Shown piece by piece: positions 35,041 through 43,270 of a stretch of DNA of 64,000 nucleotides (its first letter is position 1; each line of letters begins with the position of its first letter). The notes beneath the pieces were generated by a model that worked only from the letters and a program-made list of their open reading frames with translations, had not been told where the DNA came from and made no database searches. This DNA comes from Niveibacterium umoris (GTDB lineage: Bacteria; Pseudomonadota; Gammaproteobacteria; Burkholderiales; Rhodocyclaceae): positions 1,736,001 to 1,800,000 of the forward strand of contig NZ_JACIET010000001.1 in assembly GCF_014197015.1 (NCBI RefSeq). Reading direction: 5' to 3'. The position numbers were made by a program, and so were the translations under genes.

Positions 35041-35981
35041 GCACGCCACCCAGCCGTAGCGTGGCGCGCTACTTCGTCTCGCACCTGACCCGCTACGACT
35101 ACCGGCGGCCGGTGGCGAATGCGCGCCATGTGCTGCACCTCACACCGCGCGAGCTGCCCTGGCAACACGTCGTATCCCACGTGATCGATGCCGATCCGAT
35201 TCCGAACGAGCGCGCCGTCGGGCGCGATAACTTCGGCAATCCGGTCGAGACCCTCGCGATCACGCACCAGCACAGCGGGCTCGATGTCCATGCGCGCAGC
35301 TGGGTGGAAATCGCCGAGCGGCCGCAGACGGAGTCATCACCCGCTTGGCAAACGGTGCGCGACGCGTTGGCATTCCGTGCCGCCCACCCGCCGCTGCCTG
35401 CGGAACTGGAGGCGGCGCGCTTCCAGTTCGAATCGCGCCATGTCCGCGTCAAGCGCGAACTGGCGGAGTGGGCCGCGCGGGCCTTCGCGCCCGATATGCC
35501 GCTGCTCGACGGCGTGCAGGCGCTGAACGATCGCATTCATACCGAATTTGCCTTCGATCCGGAAGCCACGCATATCGCCACGCCGGTGATGGAGGTGCTG
35601 AAGCTTCGCCGCGGTGTATGTCAGGACTTCGCGCACCTGATGCTGTCCGGCCTGCGTTCGCTGGGGCTCGCCGCGCGCTACATGAGCGGCTATCTGCTGA
35701 CGACCCCTCCGCCAGGTAAGGAACGGCTGATCGGGGCCGACGCAAGCCATGCCTGGGTGGCGGTGTGGTGTCCGGAATCCGGCTGGGTCGAGTTCGACCC
35801 CACCAACGGCGTGCGCGCGGGCAGCAGCCATATCACGCTGGGCTGGGGCCGCGACTTCAGCGACGTCACGCCACTGCGGGGCGTCATCTTCGGCGGCGGC
35901 GAGCACACACCGGAAATCGAAGTCAGCGTGGTCCCGGAAGCCGACTATGCCGCACTGTTCGGGGCCGCAAGACGCGCCTGA
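35037..35981 (+). CDS. Transglutaminase-like protein with N-terminal beta domain
   Basis: The 314-residue protein has an N-terminal domain (HLTRYDYRRPVANARHVLHLTPRE) and a transglutaminase core with Cys195 (RRGVCQDFAH), His238 (ASHAWVAVW) and Asp254 (EFDPTNG), a complete catalytic triad. It overlaps the ATP-grasp/alpha-E gene by four bases and ends the operon. No signal peptide is seen, so it is probably a cytoplasmic peptidase or amide-transfer enzyme acting on the product of the ATP-grasp ligase. The real substrate is unknown. Confidence 0.92.
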   Translation: MSTPPSRSVARYFVSHLTRYDYRRPVANARHVLHLTPRELPWQHVVSHVIDADPIPNERAVGRDNFGNPVETLAITHQHSGLDVHARSWVEIAERPQTESSPAWQTVRDALAFRAAHPPLPAELEAARFQFESRHVRVKRELAEWAARAFAPDMPLLDGVQALNDRIHTEFAFDPEATHIATPVMEVLKLRRGVCQDFAHLMLSGLRSLGLAARYMSGYLLTTPPPGKERLIGADASHAWVAVWCPESGWVEFDPTNGVRAGSSHITLGWGRDFSDVTPLRGVIFGGGEHTPEIEVSVVPEADYAALFGAARRA

Positions 35982-36034
35982 GCGCGTTACCGGCAGGCAA
36001 GCGCCGATGCGCTGAGGCGCGCGCGTGAGGTGCT

Positions 36035-36484
36035 TCAGGCGCGGCCAGTACTGCCGAAACCGCCCTCGCCACGGTGCGACGCTTCGAATTCCTCGACCAC
36101 GTTGAAACCCACCTGCAGCACCGGCACCACCACCATCTGGGCGATGCGCTCCATCGGCTCGATGACGAAGGCCTTGTGGCCGCGGTTCCAGACCGACACG
36201 AAGATCTGCCCCTGGTAGTCGGAATCGATCAGGCCAACCAGGTTGCCCAGCACGATGCCGTGTTTATGGCCTAGCCCCGAGCGCGGCAGGATCATCGCCG
36301 CGAGGCCCGGATCGGCGAGGTGAATGGCCATGCCGGCGGGCACCAGAAAAGTTGCCCCCGGTTCGAGCGTGACCGGTGCGTCGAGACAGGCCCTCAGGTC
36401 GAGCCCCGCCGAGCCATGCGTGGCGTAATGCGGCGGGCTTTCCTTCAGGCGCGGATCAAGCAGTTTCACTTCGATGCGGTGCAT
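36035..36484 (-). CDS. dut: dUTP diphosphatase
   Basis: The 149-residue trimeric dUTPase hydrolyses dUTP to dUMP. All five motifs are present: [33 protein letters not shown] with the catalytic Asp, [10 protein letters not shown] and the C-terminal GEGGFGSTG. The ATG at 36484 (MHRIEVK) has CAGGAG upstream; a longer start at 36514 is less likely. It follows coaBC on the same strand, the usual order in betaproteobacteria, with a structured 85-base spacer. Confidence 0.97.
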   Translation of the reverse strand: MHRIEVKLLDPRLKESPPHYATHGSAGLDLRACLDAPVTLEPGATFLVPAGMAIHLADPGLAAMILPRSGLGHKHGIVLGNLVGLIDSDYQGQIFVSVWNRGHKAFVIEPMERIAQMVVVPVLQVGFNVVEEFEASHRGEGGFGSTGRA

Positions 36485-36501
36485 GGACAGGGCTCCTGTG
36501 G

Positions 36502-36556
36502 GCGAGGATTTCAAGTAGTTGGCCGCGGGGCGCGCGGATACCGCGCGAATCCTCGC
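36502..36556 (-). repeat. Nested inverted repeats between coaBC and dut
   Basis: Outer 9-base arms GCGAGGATT (36502-36510) and AATCCTCGC (36548-36556) enclose an inner hairpin CGCGCGG-ATA-CCGCGCG (36531-36547). The structure ends just before the CAGGAG ribosome site of dut. It has no U-tract and so is not a typical terminator; a leader or processing structure is possible. Confidence 0.65.
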
Positions 36557-36600
36557 GAGACGTTCTTACGACCGGGGACGCGCGAGCAGCCCCGAGCAGA

Positions 36601-37794
36601 TCAATCCGGACGAAGCATTCCGGCCATGTGGGCGACGATCGCCTGCGCGACCTCGTCCTTGGCGCCAGCAGGAACCGGATGGCGCCCGGCATCGTCGAAC
36701 AACACCACGCAGTTTGTGTCGCCGCCCATGCCGTCCTGCACCAGGTTGGCTACGAGCAGGGGCACACGTTTCTTCGCGCGCTTGGCAGCCGCGTAGGTGT
36801 CGAGGTTCTGGCTTTCAGCCGCAAATCCGACGCAGAACGGTGGATTCGGCAGCGCCGCCACTTCGGCGAGGATGTCCGGGTTCTGCACCAGTTCTATCGT
36901 CAGCCCTTCACCGCCGGTCTTCTTCATCTTGTGATCGGCCGCCGTTGCGGGGCGGTAGTCGGCCACTGCCGCCACGCCGATGAAGACATCGGTCGCCAGT
37001 ACGTTTGCGAGCACAGCTTCGCGCATCTGCAAGGCGGTCTGTACGTCGATGCGCCGCACGCCCCGCGGCGTTGGCTGGGCCACCGGGCCCGCAACGAGGG
37101 TGACGTCGGCACCGGCGTCGGCACAAGACCGCGCCAGCGCAAAACCCATCTTGCCGGAGCTGATGTTGGTGATGCCGCGCACCGGGTCGATCGGTTCGAA
37201 AGTCGGGCCTGCGGTGATCAGCACCTTGCGTCCGGCGAGTCGCTTGGGCGCGAAGAACGCCCGCACCTCATCAACGATCTCGTGCGGTTCGAGCATGCGG
37301 CCCATGCCAACCTCGCCGCACGCCTGCTCGCCCGCCGCCGGGCCAAACACTGCCGCACCGTCCGCACGCAGTTGCGCGAGGTTGCGCTGTGTTGCCGGGT
37401 TTTCCCACATCTGCCGGTTCATCGCCGGACACACTGCCAGCGGGCATTCGCGCGCAAGCACGAGGGTGGTCAGGAGATCATCAGCCAGGCCGTGGGCAAA
37501 TTTGGCCATCACATCTGCCGTGGCCGGCGCCACCAGCAGTAGGTCAGCGCCGCGGGTGAGATCGATATGCGCCATGTTGCGGCTCTGGCGCGCATCCCAC
37601 GCGTCGAGCCAGGCCGGGTTGCCGGTCAGCGCCTGAAAGGTCACCGGCGTCACGAAATGCACTGCAGCTTCGGTCAGCACGCAATGCACGTCGGCGCCAG
37701 CCTTGCCGAGCTGGCGCGCAAGGTCGGCTGCCTTGTAGGCCGCGATGCCACCGGAAATGCCCAGCACAATGCGCTTGCCCGTGAAAATGCTCAT
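36601..37794 (-). CDS. coaBC: Bifunctional phosphopantothenoylcysteine decarboxylase/synthetase
   Basis: The 397-residue bifunctional enzyme carries out two steps of coenzyme A biosynthesis. The N-terminal CoaC flavoprotein part (residues 1-185) has GISGGIAAYKAADL and the substrate-binding AVCPAMNRQMWENPATQ with the catalytic Cys. The C-terminal CoaB part begins VLITAGPTFEPIDPVRGITN and includes the dimerisation segment SSGKMGFALA. The ATG at 37794 is divergent from radC, with 68 bases between the two starts. It lies upstream of dut on the same strand. Confidence 0.97.
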   Translation of the reverse strand: MSIFTGKRIVLGISGGIAAYKAADLARQLGKAGADVHCVLTEAAVHFVTPVTFQALTGNPAWLDAWDARQSRNMAHIDLTRGADLLLVAPATADVMAKFAHGLADDLLTTLVLARECPLAVCPAMNRQMWENPATQRNLAQLRADGAAVFGPAAGEQACGEVGMGRMLEPHEIVDEVRAFFAPKRLAGRKVLITAGPTFEPIDPVRGITNISSGKMGFALARSCADAGADVTLVAGPVAQPTPRGVRRIDVQTALQMREAVLANVLATDVFIGVAAVADYRPATAADHKMKKTGGEGLTIELVQNPDILAEVAALPNPPFCVGFAAESQNLDTYAAAKRAKKRVPLLVANLVQDGMGGDTNCVVLFDDAGRHPVPAGAKDEVAQAIVAHMAGMLRPD

Positions 37795-37862
37795 GACATG
37801 AAACCCCGATGACGCGGCACGATGGAGGCCTCGATTCTAACGCCCACCTGCAAGGACACGAC

Positions 37863-38540
37863 ATGGCGATCACCGACTGGCCCGAGGACGAACGCCCCCG
37901 CGAGCGCCTGCTCGCCCACGGCGCCGGTGTGCTTTCGGACGCCGAACTGCTGGCGATCTTCCTGCGCGTCGGCATCAAGGGCAAAAGTGCGGTGGACCTG
38001 GCGCGCGATCTGATCGGTCGCTTCGGTAGTCTGACCCGCCTGTTTTCCGCGCCCGAACAGGAGTTTGCCGCCGTACCGGGCATGGGGAGCGCCAAGTTCG
38101 CGCAACTCCAGGCGGTGATCGAAATGGCGCGCCGCGCGCTCGGCGAAGAAATGCGTGAACGCGATCTGCTCAGCTCGCCCGGCGCGGTACGCGACTGGCT
38201 GCGCCTGAAGCTTGCCGCGCTGCCCTACGAGGTTTTCATGGTGCTGCTGCTCGATGCGCAGAACCGACTGATCGCCGCCGATGAACTCTTCCGCGGCACG
38301 CTCGACCAGACCAGCGTGTATCCGCGCGAGGTCGTGAAACTGGCACTCGCCCACAACGCGGCCGCGGTGATCTTCGCGCACAACCACCCGTCTGGATGCG
38401 CGGAGCCCAGCCGCGCCGACGAGTTGCTAACGTCGAGCCTGAAACAGGCGCTGGCGCTGGTCGATGTGCGCGTGCTCGATCACTTCGTGGTAGCTGGCAA
38501 CGCCCATCCGCTGTCATTCGCCGAGCGCGGATTGCTCTGA
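37863..38540 (+). CDS. radC: RadC/UPF0758 family JAMM-domain protein
   Basis: The 225-residue protein has an N-terminal helix-hairpin-helix region ([23 protein letters not shown] and [17 protein letters not shown]) and a C-terminal JAB1/MPN domain with [14 protein letters not shown], the metal-binding HxHP motif with its downstream Asp. The start [17 protein letters not shown] at 37863 fits the family; an upstream in-frame start at 37809 lies in the intergenic region. Despite the name, a repair role is not established. It is followed by rpmB in the usual order. Confidence 0.95.
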   Translation: MAITDWPEDERPRERLLAHGAGVLSDAELLAIFLRVGIKGKSAVDLARDLIGRFGSLTRLFSAPEQEFAAVPGMGSAKFAQLQAVIEMARRALGEEMRERDLLSSPGAVRDWLRLKLAALPYEVFMVLLLDAQNRLIAADELFRGTLDQTSVYPREVVKLALAHNAAAVIFAHNHPSGCAEPSRADELLTSSLKQALALVDVRVLDHFVVAGNAHPLSFAERGLL

Positions 38541-38599
38541 GTTGTCTATGCTGGGGTGAGCGATTGCGAAGCCGGTTAGCGTCCAATGCCCGAAAGTGC

Positions 38600-38629
38600 T
38601 TGATTCAAGGACGCATTTCTAGATAGAAT
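38600..38629 (+). promoter_or_regulatory. Putative sigma70 promoter of rpmB-rpmG
   Basis: TTGATT (38600-38605), an 18-base spacer and TAGAAT (38624-38629) lie 38 bases before the rpmB ATG. The -10 matches five of six consensus bases and the -35 four of six. Confidence 0.65.
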
Positions 38630-38666
38630 CGTGGGTTTCGAGCAAACAGGTTCATCGGAGCGTTTC

Positions 38667-38900
38667 ATGTCCCGCGTCTGTCAAGTTACCGGTAAAGGCC
38701 CCATGGTGGGCAATAACGTCTCGCACGCAAACAACAAGACCAAGCGTCGCTTCCTGCCCAACCTGCAGTCGCGCCGCTTCTGGGTTGAGAGCGAGAACCG
38801 CTTCGTGCGTCTGCGTGTGTCCAACGCGGGTCTGCGCACGATCGACAAGAAGGGCATCGAGGTCGTCCTCGCCGAGCTTCGCGCTCGCGGCGAAGTCTGA
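38667..38900 (+). CDS. rpmB: 50S ribosomal protein L28
   Basis: The 77-residue L28 starts [20 protein letters not shown] and contains the conserved [18 protein letters not shown]. The true start is the ATG at 38667; the open frame continues upstream to 38631 through the promoter region. It pairs with rpmG 25 bases downstream as a standard two-gene operon. Confidence 0.98.
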   Translation: MSRVCQVTGKGPMVGNNVSHANNKTKRRFLPNLQSRRFWVESENRFVRLRVSNAGLRTIDKKGIEVVLAELRARGEV

Positions 38901-38925
38901 TCCGACCCCTCACTAGGAGAACATC

Positions 38926-39093
38926 ATGGCCAAAGGCGGTCGCGAAAAGATCAAGCTGGAGTCCACTGCGGGCACCGGCCATTTCTACACCACGAACAAA
39001 AACAAGCGCACCACTCCCGGTAAGCTCGAGTTCATGAAATATGACCCGAAGGCCCGGAAGCATGTGCTCTACAAGGAAACCAAGCTCAAGTGA
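38926..39093 (+). CDS. rpmG: 50S ribosomal protein L33
   Basis: The 55-residue product begins [20 protein letters not shown] and ends YKETKLK, matching the zinc-independent form of L33 (no CxxC pairs). The ribosome site AGGAGA lies six bases upstream of the ATG at 38926. It forms an operon with rpmB and is followed by a strong terminator. Confidence 0.98.
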   Translation: MAKGGREKIKLESTAGTGHFYTTNKNKRTTPGKLEFMKYDPKARKHVLYKETKLK

Positions 39094-39120
39094 TTTGAGC
39101 TGACCTGGTTTGCCTCGATG

Positions 39121-39145
39121 AAAAACCCGCCTCTGGCGGGTTTTT
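39121..39145. terminator. Bidirectional terminator after rpmG
   Basis: The 11-base arms AAAAACCCGCC and GGCGGGTTTTT around TCT give a GC stem with T-tracts on both strands. It serves rpmBG on the plus strand and can also end the convergent FabI-like gene, which stops at 39196. Confidence 0.95.
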
Positions 39146-39195
39146 CGTTTTGCGGGACACGCAGCGCGCTCATCGCGACGCGGCGCTTCAGAATT

Positions 39196-39855
39196 TCATG
39201 CTTGAGACATCGGCGCGCCAGCGGCATCAGGCTCTGATCCCTCGCCCCCTTCCGCCAGCTTCGGAGCCTCCCCCGAAGCGCCGCGCAGTGGCGCCCGCAA
39301 CACTTCCAGCCTGACGCCGACATGGCCAAGCCGTTTGCGCAGCGCCTCCTGCTTTTCAGCCGAACACACGCCGACGCCGCGCCCCTCGACCACGATCACC
39401 ACGCCACCCGGTGGAATCAGCGTTAGCGCAACGTCCAGCATCAAGTCCAGCGCACGCCCCGTTTCACAGCATTCCTTTTCAAGGCCACCGGGCACCAGTG
39501 CGCGTCGTTCGGCGGCGCAGAAGACAAGCCGGTCAACACCGCCCCATCGCCTCTCGACCTGACTCACGACCGACTCCAACTCGCCGAAGCGACCAAAATC
39601 AAGGGGAAGCATGAACTCCGCCCCGATGCCGCGCGCAAGCCCGGCGGTAAACGCCCTGACCTTTTCGTCCAGATAAGTCAGACCGAAACGCCCGCCTTGC
39701 TTCACCAGCGTTTGAATGAAATGCCCGGCGGGCGTGTCATCACGCTCCAGCCCGACCACCAGCGTGCGAAGCGCGGTCGGCGATGCGCGCGGAGGCAGAT
39801 CTTGCGGAATCACGCCAAGCCTCGCCGCAACGCGAAAAATCCCGGTTCCGCCCAC
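39196..39855 (-). CDS. Degenerate FabI-like short-chain dehydrogenase, probably non-catalytic
   Basis: The product is at most 219 residues (GTG at 39855; a GTG at residue 14 is also possible). The order of segments follows enoyl-ACP reductase FabI: LRTLVVGLE at the first strand, GGRFGLTYLDEKVRAFTAGLA, PLDFGRFGELESVVSQVERRWGGVDRLVFCAA, then KRLGHVGVRLEVLRAP at the region before the substrate loop. The glycine-rich GxxxxxG nucleotide loop is poorly kept (VGLERDDTPAG). The segment that should carry the catalytic Tyr-(x)6-Lys is missing or shortened, so activity as a reductase is unlikely. The C-terminal 40 residues are low-complexity. The intact frame argues for a retained, perhaps regulatory, role. 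FabI homology is my reading of the alignment by eye. Confidence 0.65.
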   Translation of the reverse strand: MGGTGIFRVAARLGVIPQDLPPRASPTALRTLVVGLERDDTPAGHFIQTLVKQGGRFGLTYLDEKVRAFTAGLARGIGAEFMLPLDFGRFGELESVVSQVERRWGGVDRLVFCAAERRALVPGGLEKECCETGRALDLMLDVALTLIPPGGVVIVVEGRGVGVCSAEKQEALRKRLGHVGVRLEVLRAPLRGASGEAPKLAEGGEGSEPDAAGAPMSQA

Positions 39856-40233
39856 CCCAAACCGGCGAAGTGACGCCGGTCACCTGCAAATCGCCTTGAT
39901 TCGCGCAAGACGGACAATCCAATACAAATCAGCATCTTGCACCCCTTCACGACGCACGCCGGCAGCGGAAACGGCGTTTCCTGCCGATCCACGATTGCAG
40001 ACTAGTCCGGATTGTGCGGCGCAGCAAGAAAATCAGGTGTGCATGTGAAGAAAACCCACGGACTCGGCAGCGACAACAAAAACTGAGACTCCAATAAGCG
40101 GCGCCTATGATGTAACTCAAAAGCTTGATCGCGATTGCGATTTAGGGTTTACCCTATGTTCGGGTTTACCCCAATTTGATGACAGTTTCACCGCGGCGCT
40201 TCCCGGCCGGAGCCCCGAAAAGGAGACATTCAA
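39856..40233. other. Intergenic regulatory region upstream of glucose PTS operon
   Basis: No convincing gene is present in this 378-base stretch. It holds a plausible promoter (CTGAGA at 40083, 17-base spacer, TATGAT at 40106-40111), a twin operator-like repeat at 40145-40171, and an AAAAGGAG-type ribosome site (AGGAGAC at 40220-40226) for the PTS gene. Confidence 0.55.
40145..40171. promoter_or_regulatory. Twin GGGTTTACCC operator-like repeat before PTS operon
   Basis: GGGTTTACCC occurs at 40145-40154 and again at 40162-40171, 17 bases apart start to start. Each copy is a near-palindrome (GGGT-TT-ACCC). They lie about 30-60 bases downstream of the possible -10 element, a position suited to repression by a dimeric regulator of sugar uptake. 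No regulator gene is adjacent. Confidence 0.55.
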
Positions 40234-43200
40234 ATGCGTGCAAATGCACCAAGGCTGCAACTGATCGCCCCGTTGTCCGGCGTGCTGATTCCAATCGAGT
40301 CCGTTCCGGATCCGGTATTCGCCGAGAAGATGGTCGGAGATGGCATCTCGATCGATCCGACGTCGAATGAATTGCTCGCGCCGCTCGCCGGAACCGTGAT
40401 CCAGCTCCATCGTGCGGGCCATGCGCTGACGATCCGCAGCGCGGAAGGCGTCGAGGTGCTGCTGCACATCGGCCTCGATACGGTCACGCTGAAAGGCGAA
40501 GGCTTTGCACCGCAAGTGAAGGAAGGCGATTCTGTCACTCAGGGACAGTCGCTGATCCGCTTCGATGCCGATCTTGTCGGCCGCAAGGCGCGTGGCCTGC
40601 TGACGCAGATGGTGATCGCAAACGGCGACAAGGTGGCCCGCATGAAGCCCGCCACCGGAAAGGTCGAGGCAGGCAAGAGCGAGGTGCTCATGCTGGATCT
40701 CGCGGGCAGCAGCGCCGCCCACACGACGAGTGCCGGCAGCGTTGATCTGGTCGCGCCACTCTCGGGCGTGCTCTTCCCGCTCGACAAGGTGCCGGACCCG
40801 GTGTTTGCGCAAAAGATGGTGGGCGACGGCGTTTCGCTCGACCCCACCAGCGGCGAACTGCTCTCCCCCGTCGCCGGTACCGTCACCAACATCCACAATG
40901 CCCATCACGCCCTGACGATCACGACCGCGGAAGGTCTCGAAGTGCTGGTGCACATCGGCATCGACACCGTGATGCTCAAGGGCGAAGGCTTCACTCCGCG
41001 CGTCAAGCAAGGCGACACGGTGGCGGTCGGCCAAGCGCTGATTTCGTTTGACGCTGACCGCGTCGCGCGCAAGGCCGCGAGCCTGCTGACCCAGATCGTG
41101 ATCGCCAACGGCGACAAGGTCGCCGCCATGTACGCCAAGTCCGGCGCTGTCGAGGCTGGCCGCGATGTCGTGCTGTCGGTCCAGCTGGTTGGTAGCGAAG
41201 TGGCCGACGCCACGGCCGGCGGCAATGTGGAACTCGCCGGTCCGGTCAGCCTGCCCAACCCGTCCGGCTTGCACGCGCGCCCGGCCGCGGTGCTGGCGGC
41301 CGAAGCCAAGAAATACAAGTCCGATGTGCGCATCATGCGCGGCGCCGCCGAGGTCAACGCCAAATCGGTGGTCGCCATCATGGGCTTTGCGACAATGCAA
41401 GGGGATGCAATTTCCGTCAAAGCCACCGGCCCGGATGCCCGCGAAGCAGCCGCCGCCGTAGCCAAACTCCTGGCGGAAGGCTGCGGCGAGAAAGCCGGTG
41501 ACGCGCCGGCACCGGCTGCCGCGCCCAAGGTCATTGCCCCGACCCGCGCCACGCCCACCGACCCCGATGAGCTCGCCGGCGTATCCGCCTCCCCGGGTCT
41601 GGCGGTCGGCCGCATCGTGCAGTACAGGCAGCAAGTCATCGAGGTCACGGAAAAGGGTGATTCGCCGCAGCGCGAACGTACGCGACTCGACGGCGCCCTG
41701 CATGAAGGCCGCGCAGCAATCGAAGCGCTAAAAGCCAATCTGAGCGACCGCTCGAAGGCGCAGATTCTCGATGCCCACATCGAACTGCTGGAAGACCCGG
41801 AACTGATCGACCTGGCGATCGAGGGCGTTTCCGCCGGCAAGAGCGCGGGCTATGCCTGGCGCGAAGCCTTCACCCGCTACGCCGCCCAACTAGAAGGGCT
41901 GGACAATGCGCTGCTTCGCGAGCGCGCCAACGACATCCGTGACGTCGGCCGCCGCGTGCTCGCGCTGCTCGCAGGCGTCACCCAGGCCAAGATCGATGTC
42001 CCGGCGGGCTCGATCCTGATTGCCGAAGAACTGACGCCTTCCGACACGGCGCAACTGGATCGCACCAAGGTGCTGGGCTTCTGCACCACCACCGGCGGTG
42101 CGACCAGCCATGTCGCGATCCTGGCCCGTTCGCTCGGCATCCCGGCCGTCTGCGGCATCGACGAAGCGGTGCTGGATCTGGCCGATGGCACGCAGGTCGT
42201 GCTGGATGGATCGCGCGGCACGCTGCGCAAGAACCCGAGCGAAGCGCAACTGGCCGATGCCGAGGCCCGCATGGCCCGCCAGGCTGCCAAGCGCGAGGCT
42301 GAACAGGCGGCCGCCCACAAAGCCGCCCAGACGGCCGATGGCGTGCGTATCGAGGTCGTCGCCAACGTGCGTAACGCCAAGGATGCACAGGAAGGCGTGG
42401 CCAACGGCGCAGAAGGCGTCGGCCTGCTGCGTTCCGAGTTCCTGTTCGACGACCGCGACACCGCGCCGGACGAAGAAGAGCAGGCTGCCGCGTACATTGC
42501 CGTGGCAGAAGCGCTCGGCACCGAGCGTCCGCTGGTCGTCCGCACGCTGGACGTCGGCGGCGACAAGCCCCTGCCCTACCTGCCGCTGGGCAAGGAAGAC
42601 AACCCCTTCCTCGGCCTGCGCGGCGTGCGTGTGAGCCTTGACCGCCCGGACATGTTCCGCACGCAGCTGCGCGCGATCCTTCGCACGGCGCCGCTGGCCA
42701 AGCTGCACATCATGTTCCCGATGATCGCAACGCTTGAAGAGCTGCGCGAGGCCAAGGCGATCCTCGCCGAAGAGCAGGCCGCGACCGGACACACCGATGT
42801 GCAGGTCGGCGTGATGATCGAGGTGCCGTCGGCCGCCGTGATGGCCGAACAGTTCGCCCGTGAAGCGGACTTCTTCTCGATCGGCACCAACGATCTCACC
42901 CAATACACGCTGGCCATGGACCGCGGCCATCCCAAACTCGCCAAGAAGGCCGACGGCCTGAATCCGGCGGTGCTGCGCATGATCGCGCTGACCTGCGAAG
43001 GCGCGAAGAAGCACGGCAAGTGGGTGGGCGTCTGCGGCGGCATGGCTTCGGACCCGATGGCCGTGCCCGTGCTGATCGGTCTGGGCGTGACAGAACTGTC
43101 CGCCTCCGTACCGGCCATCCCCGCCATTAAAGCCACCGTCGCCCGCGTGACGATGCCGGAATGCGAAGCGCTTGCACAGGAAGTGCTGGCGCTCGGAACC

Positions 43201-43242
43201 GCTGCAGAAGTGCGCGCGCGGCTTGCCAAGTTTGCTGATTAA
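40234..43242 (+). CDS. Multiphosphoryl-transfer protein: EIIA-EIIA-HPr-enzyme I fusion
   Basis: The 1002-residue protein combines the soluble steps of a sugar phosphotransferase system. Two glucose-type IIA domains cover about residues 8-160 and 170-325, with phosphorylatable His78 (LLHIGLDTV) and His240 (LVHIGIDTV). An HPr domain (about 335-420) has His347 in [10 protein letters not shown]. Enzyme I follows from about 445 to 1000, with His626 in [10 protein letters not shown] and the PEP-binding [17 protein letters not shown]. Fusions of one IIA with HPr and enzyme I are known from N-acetylglucosamine and fructose systems; two tandem IIA domains, both with intact His, are unusual. The gene precedes the glucose-type IICB gene by 28 bases and is its phosphate donor. 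AGGAGA lies upstream of the ATG. Confidence 0.95.
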   Translation: MRANAPRLQLIAPLSGVLIPIESVPDPVFAEKMVGDGISIDPTSNELLAPLAGTVIQLHRAGHALTIRSAEGVEVLLHIGLDTVTLKGEGFAPQVKEGDSVTQGQSLIRFDADLVGRKARGLLTQMVIANGDKVARMKPATGKVEAGKSEVLMLDLAGSSAAHTTSAGSVDLVAPLSGVLFPLDKVPDPVFAQKMVGDGVSLDPTSGELLSPVAGTVTNIHNAHHALTITTAEGLEVLVHIGIDTVMLKGEGFTPRVKQGDTVAVGQALISFDADRVARKAASLLTQIVIANGDKVAAMYAKSGAVEAGRDVVLSVQLVGSEVADATAGGNVELAGPVSLPNPSGLHARPAAVLAAEAKKYKSDVRIMRGAAEVNAKSVVAIMGFATMQGDAISVKATGPDAREAAAAVAKLLAEGCGEKAGDAPAPAAAPKVIAPTRATPTDPDELAGVSASPGLAVGRIVQYRQQVIEVTEKGDSPQRERTRLDGALHEGRAAIEALKANLSDRSKAQILDAHIELLEDPELIDLAIEGVSAGKSAGYAWREAFTRYAAQLEGLDNALLRERANDIRDVGRRVLALLAGVTQAKIDVPAGSILIAEELTPSDTAQLDRTKVLGFCTTTGGATSHVAILARSLGIPAVCGIDEAVLDLADGTQVVLDGSRGTLRKNPSEAQLADAEARMARQAAKREAEQAAAHKAAQTADGVRIEVVANVRNAKDAQEGVANGAEGVGLLRSEFLFDDRDTAPDEEEQAAAYIAVAEALGTERPLVVRTLDVGGDKPLPYLPLGKEDNPFLGLRGVRVSLDRPDMFRTQLRAILRTAPLAKLHIMFPMIATLEELREAKAILAEEQAATGHTDVQVGVMIEVPSAAVMAEQFAREADFFSIGTNDLTQYTLAMDRGHPKLAKKADGLNPAVLRMIALTCEGAKKHGKWVGVCGGMASDPMAVPVLIGLGVTELSASVPAIPAIKATVARVTMPECEALAQEVLALGTAAEVRARLAKFAD

Positions 43243-43270
43243 ACCAAGTCCCTTGAGGAGTCATACAACC

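Noticed and set aside
33265-35049. 594-codon minus-strand ORF opposite the ATP-grasp/alpha-E gene
   Set aside because: Antisense to conserved domains, and its composition matches other shadow frames.
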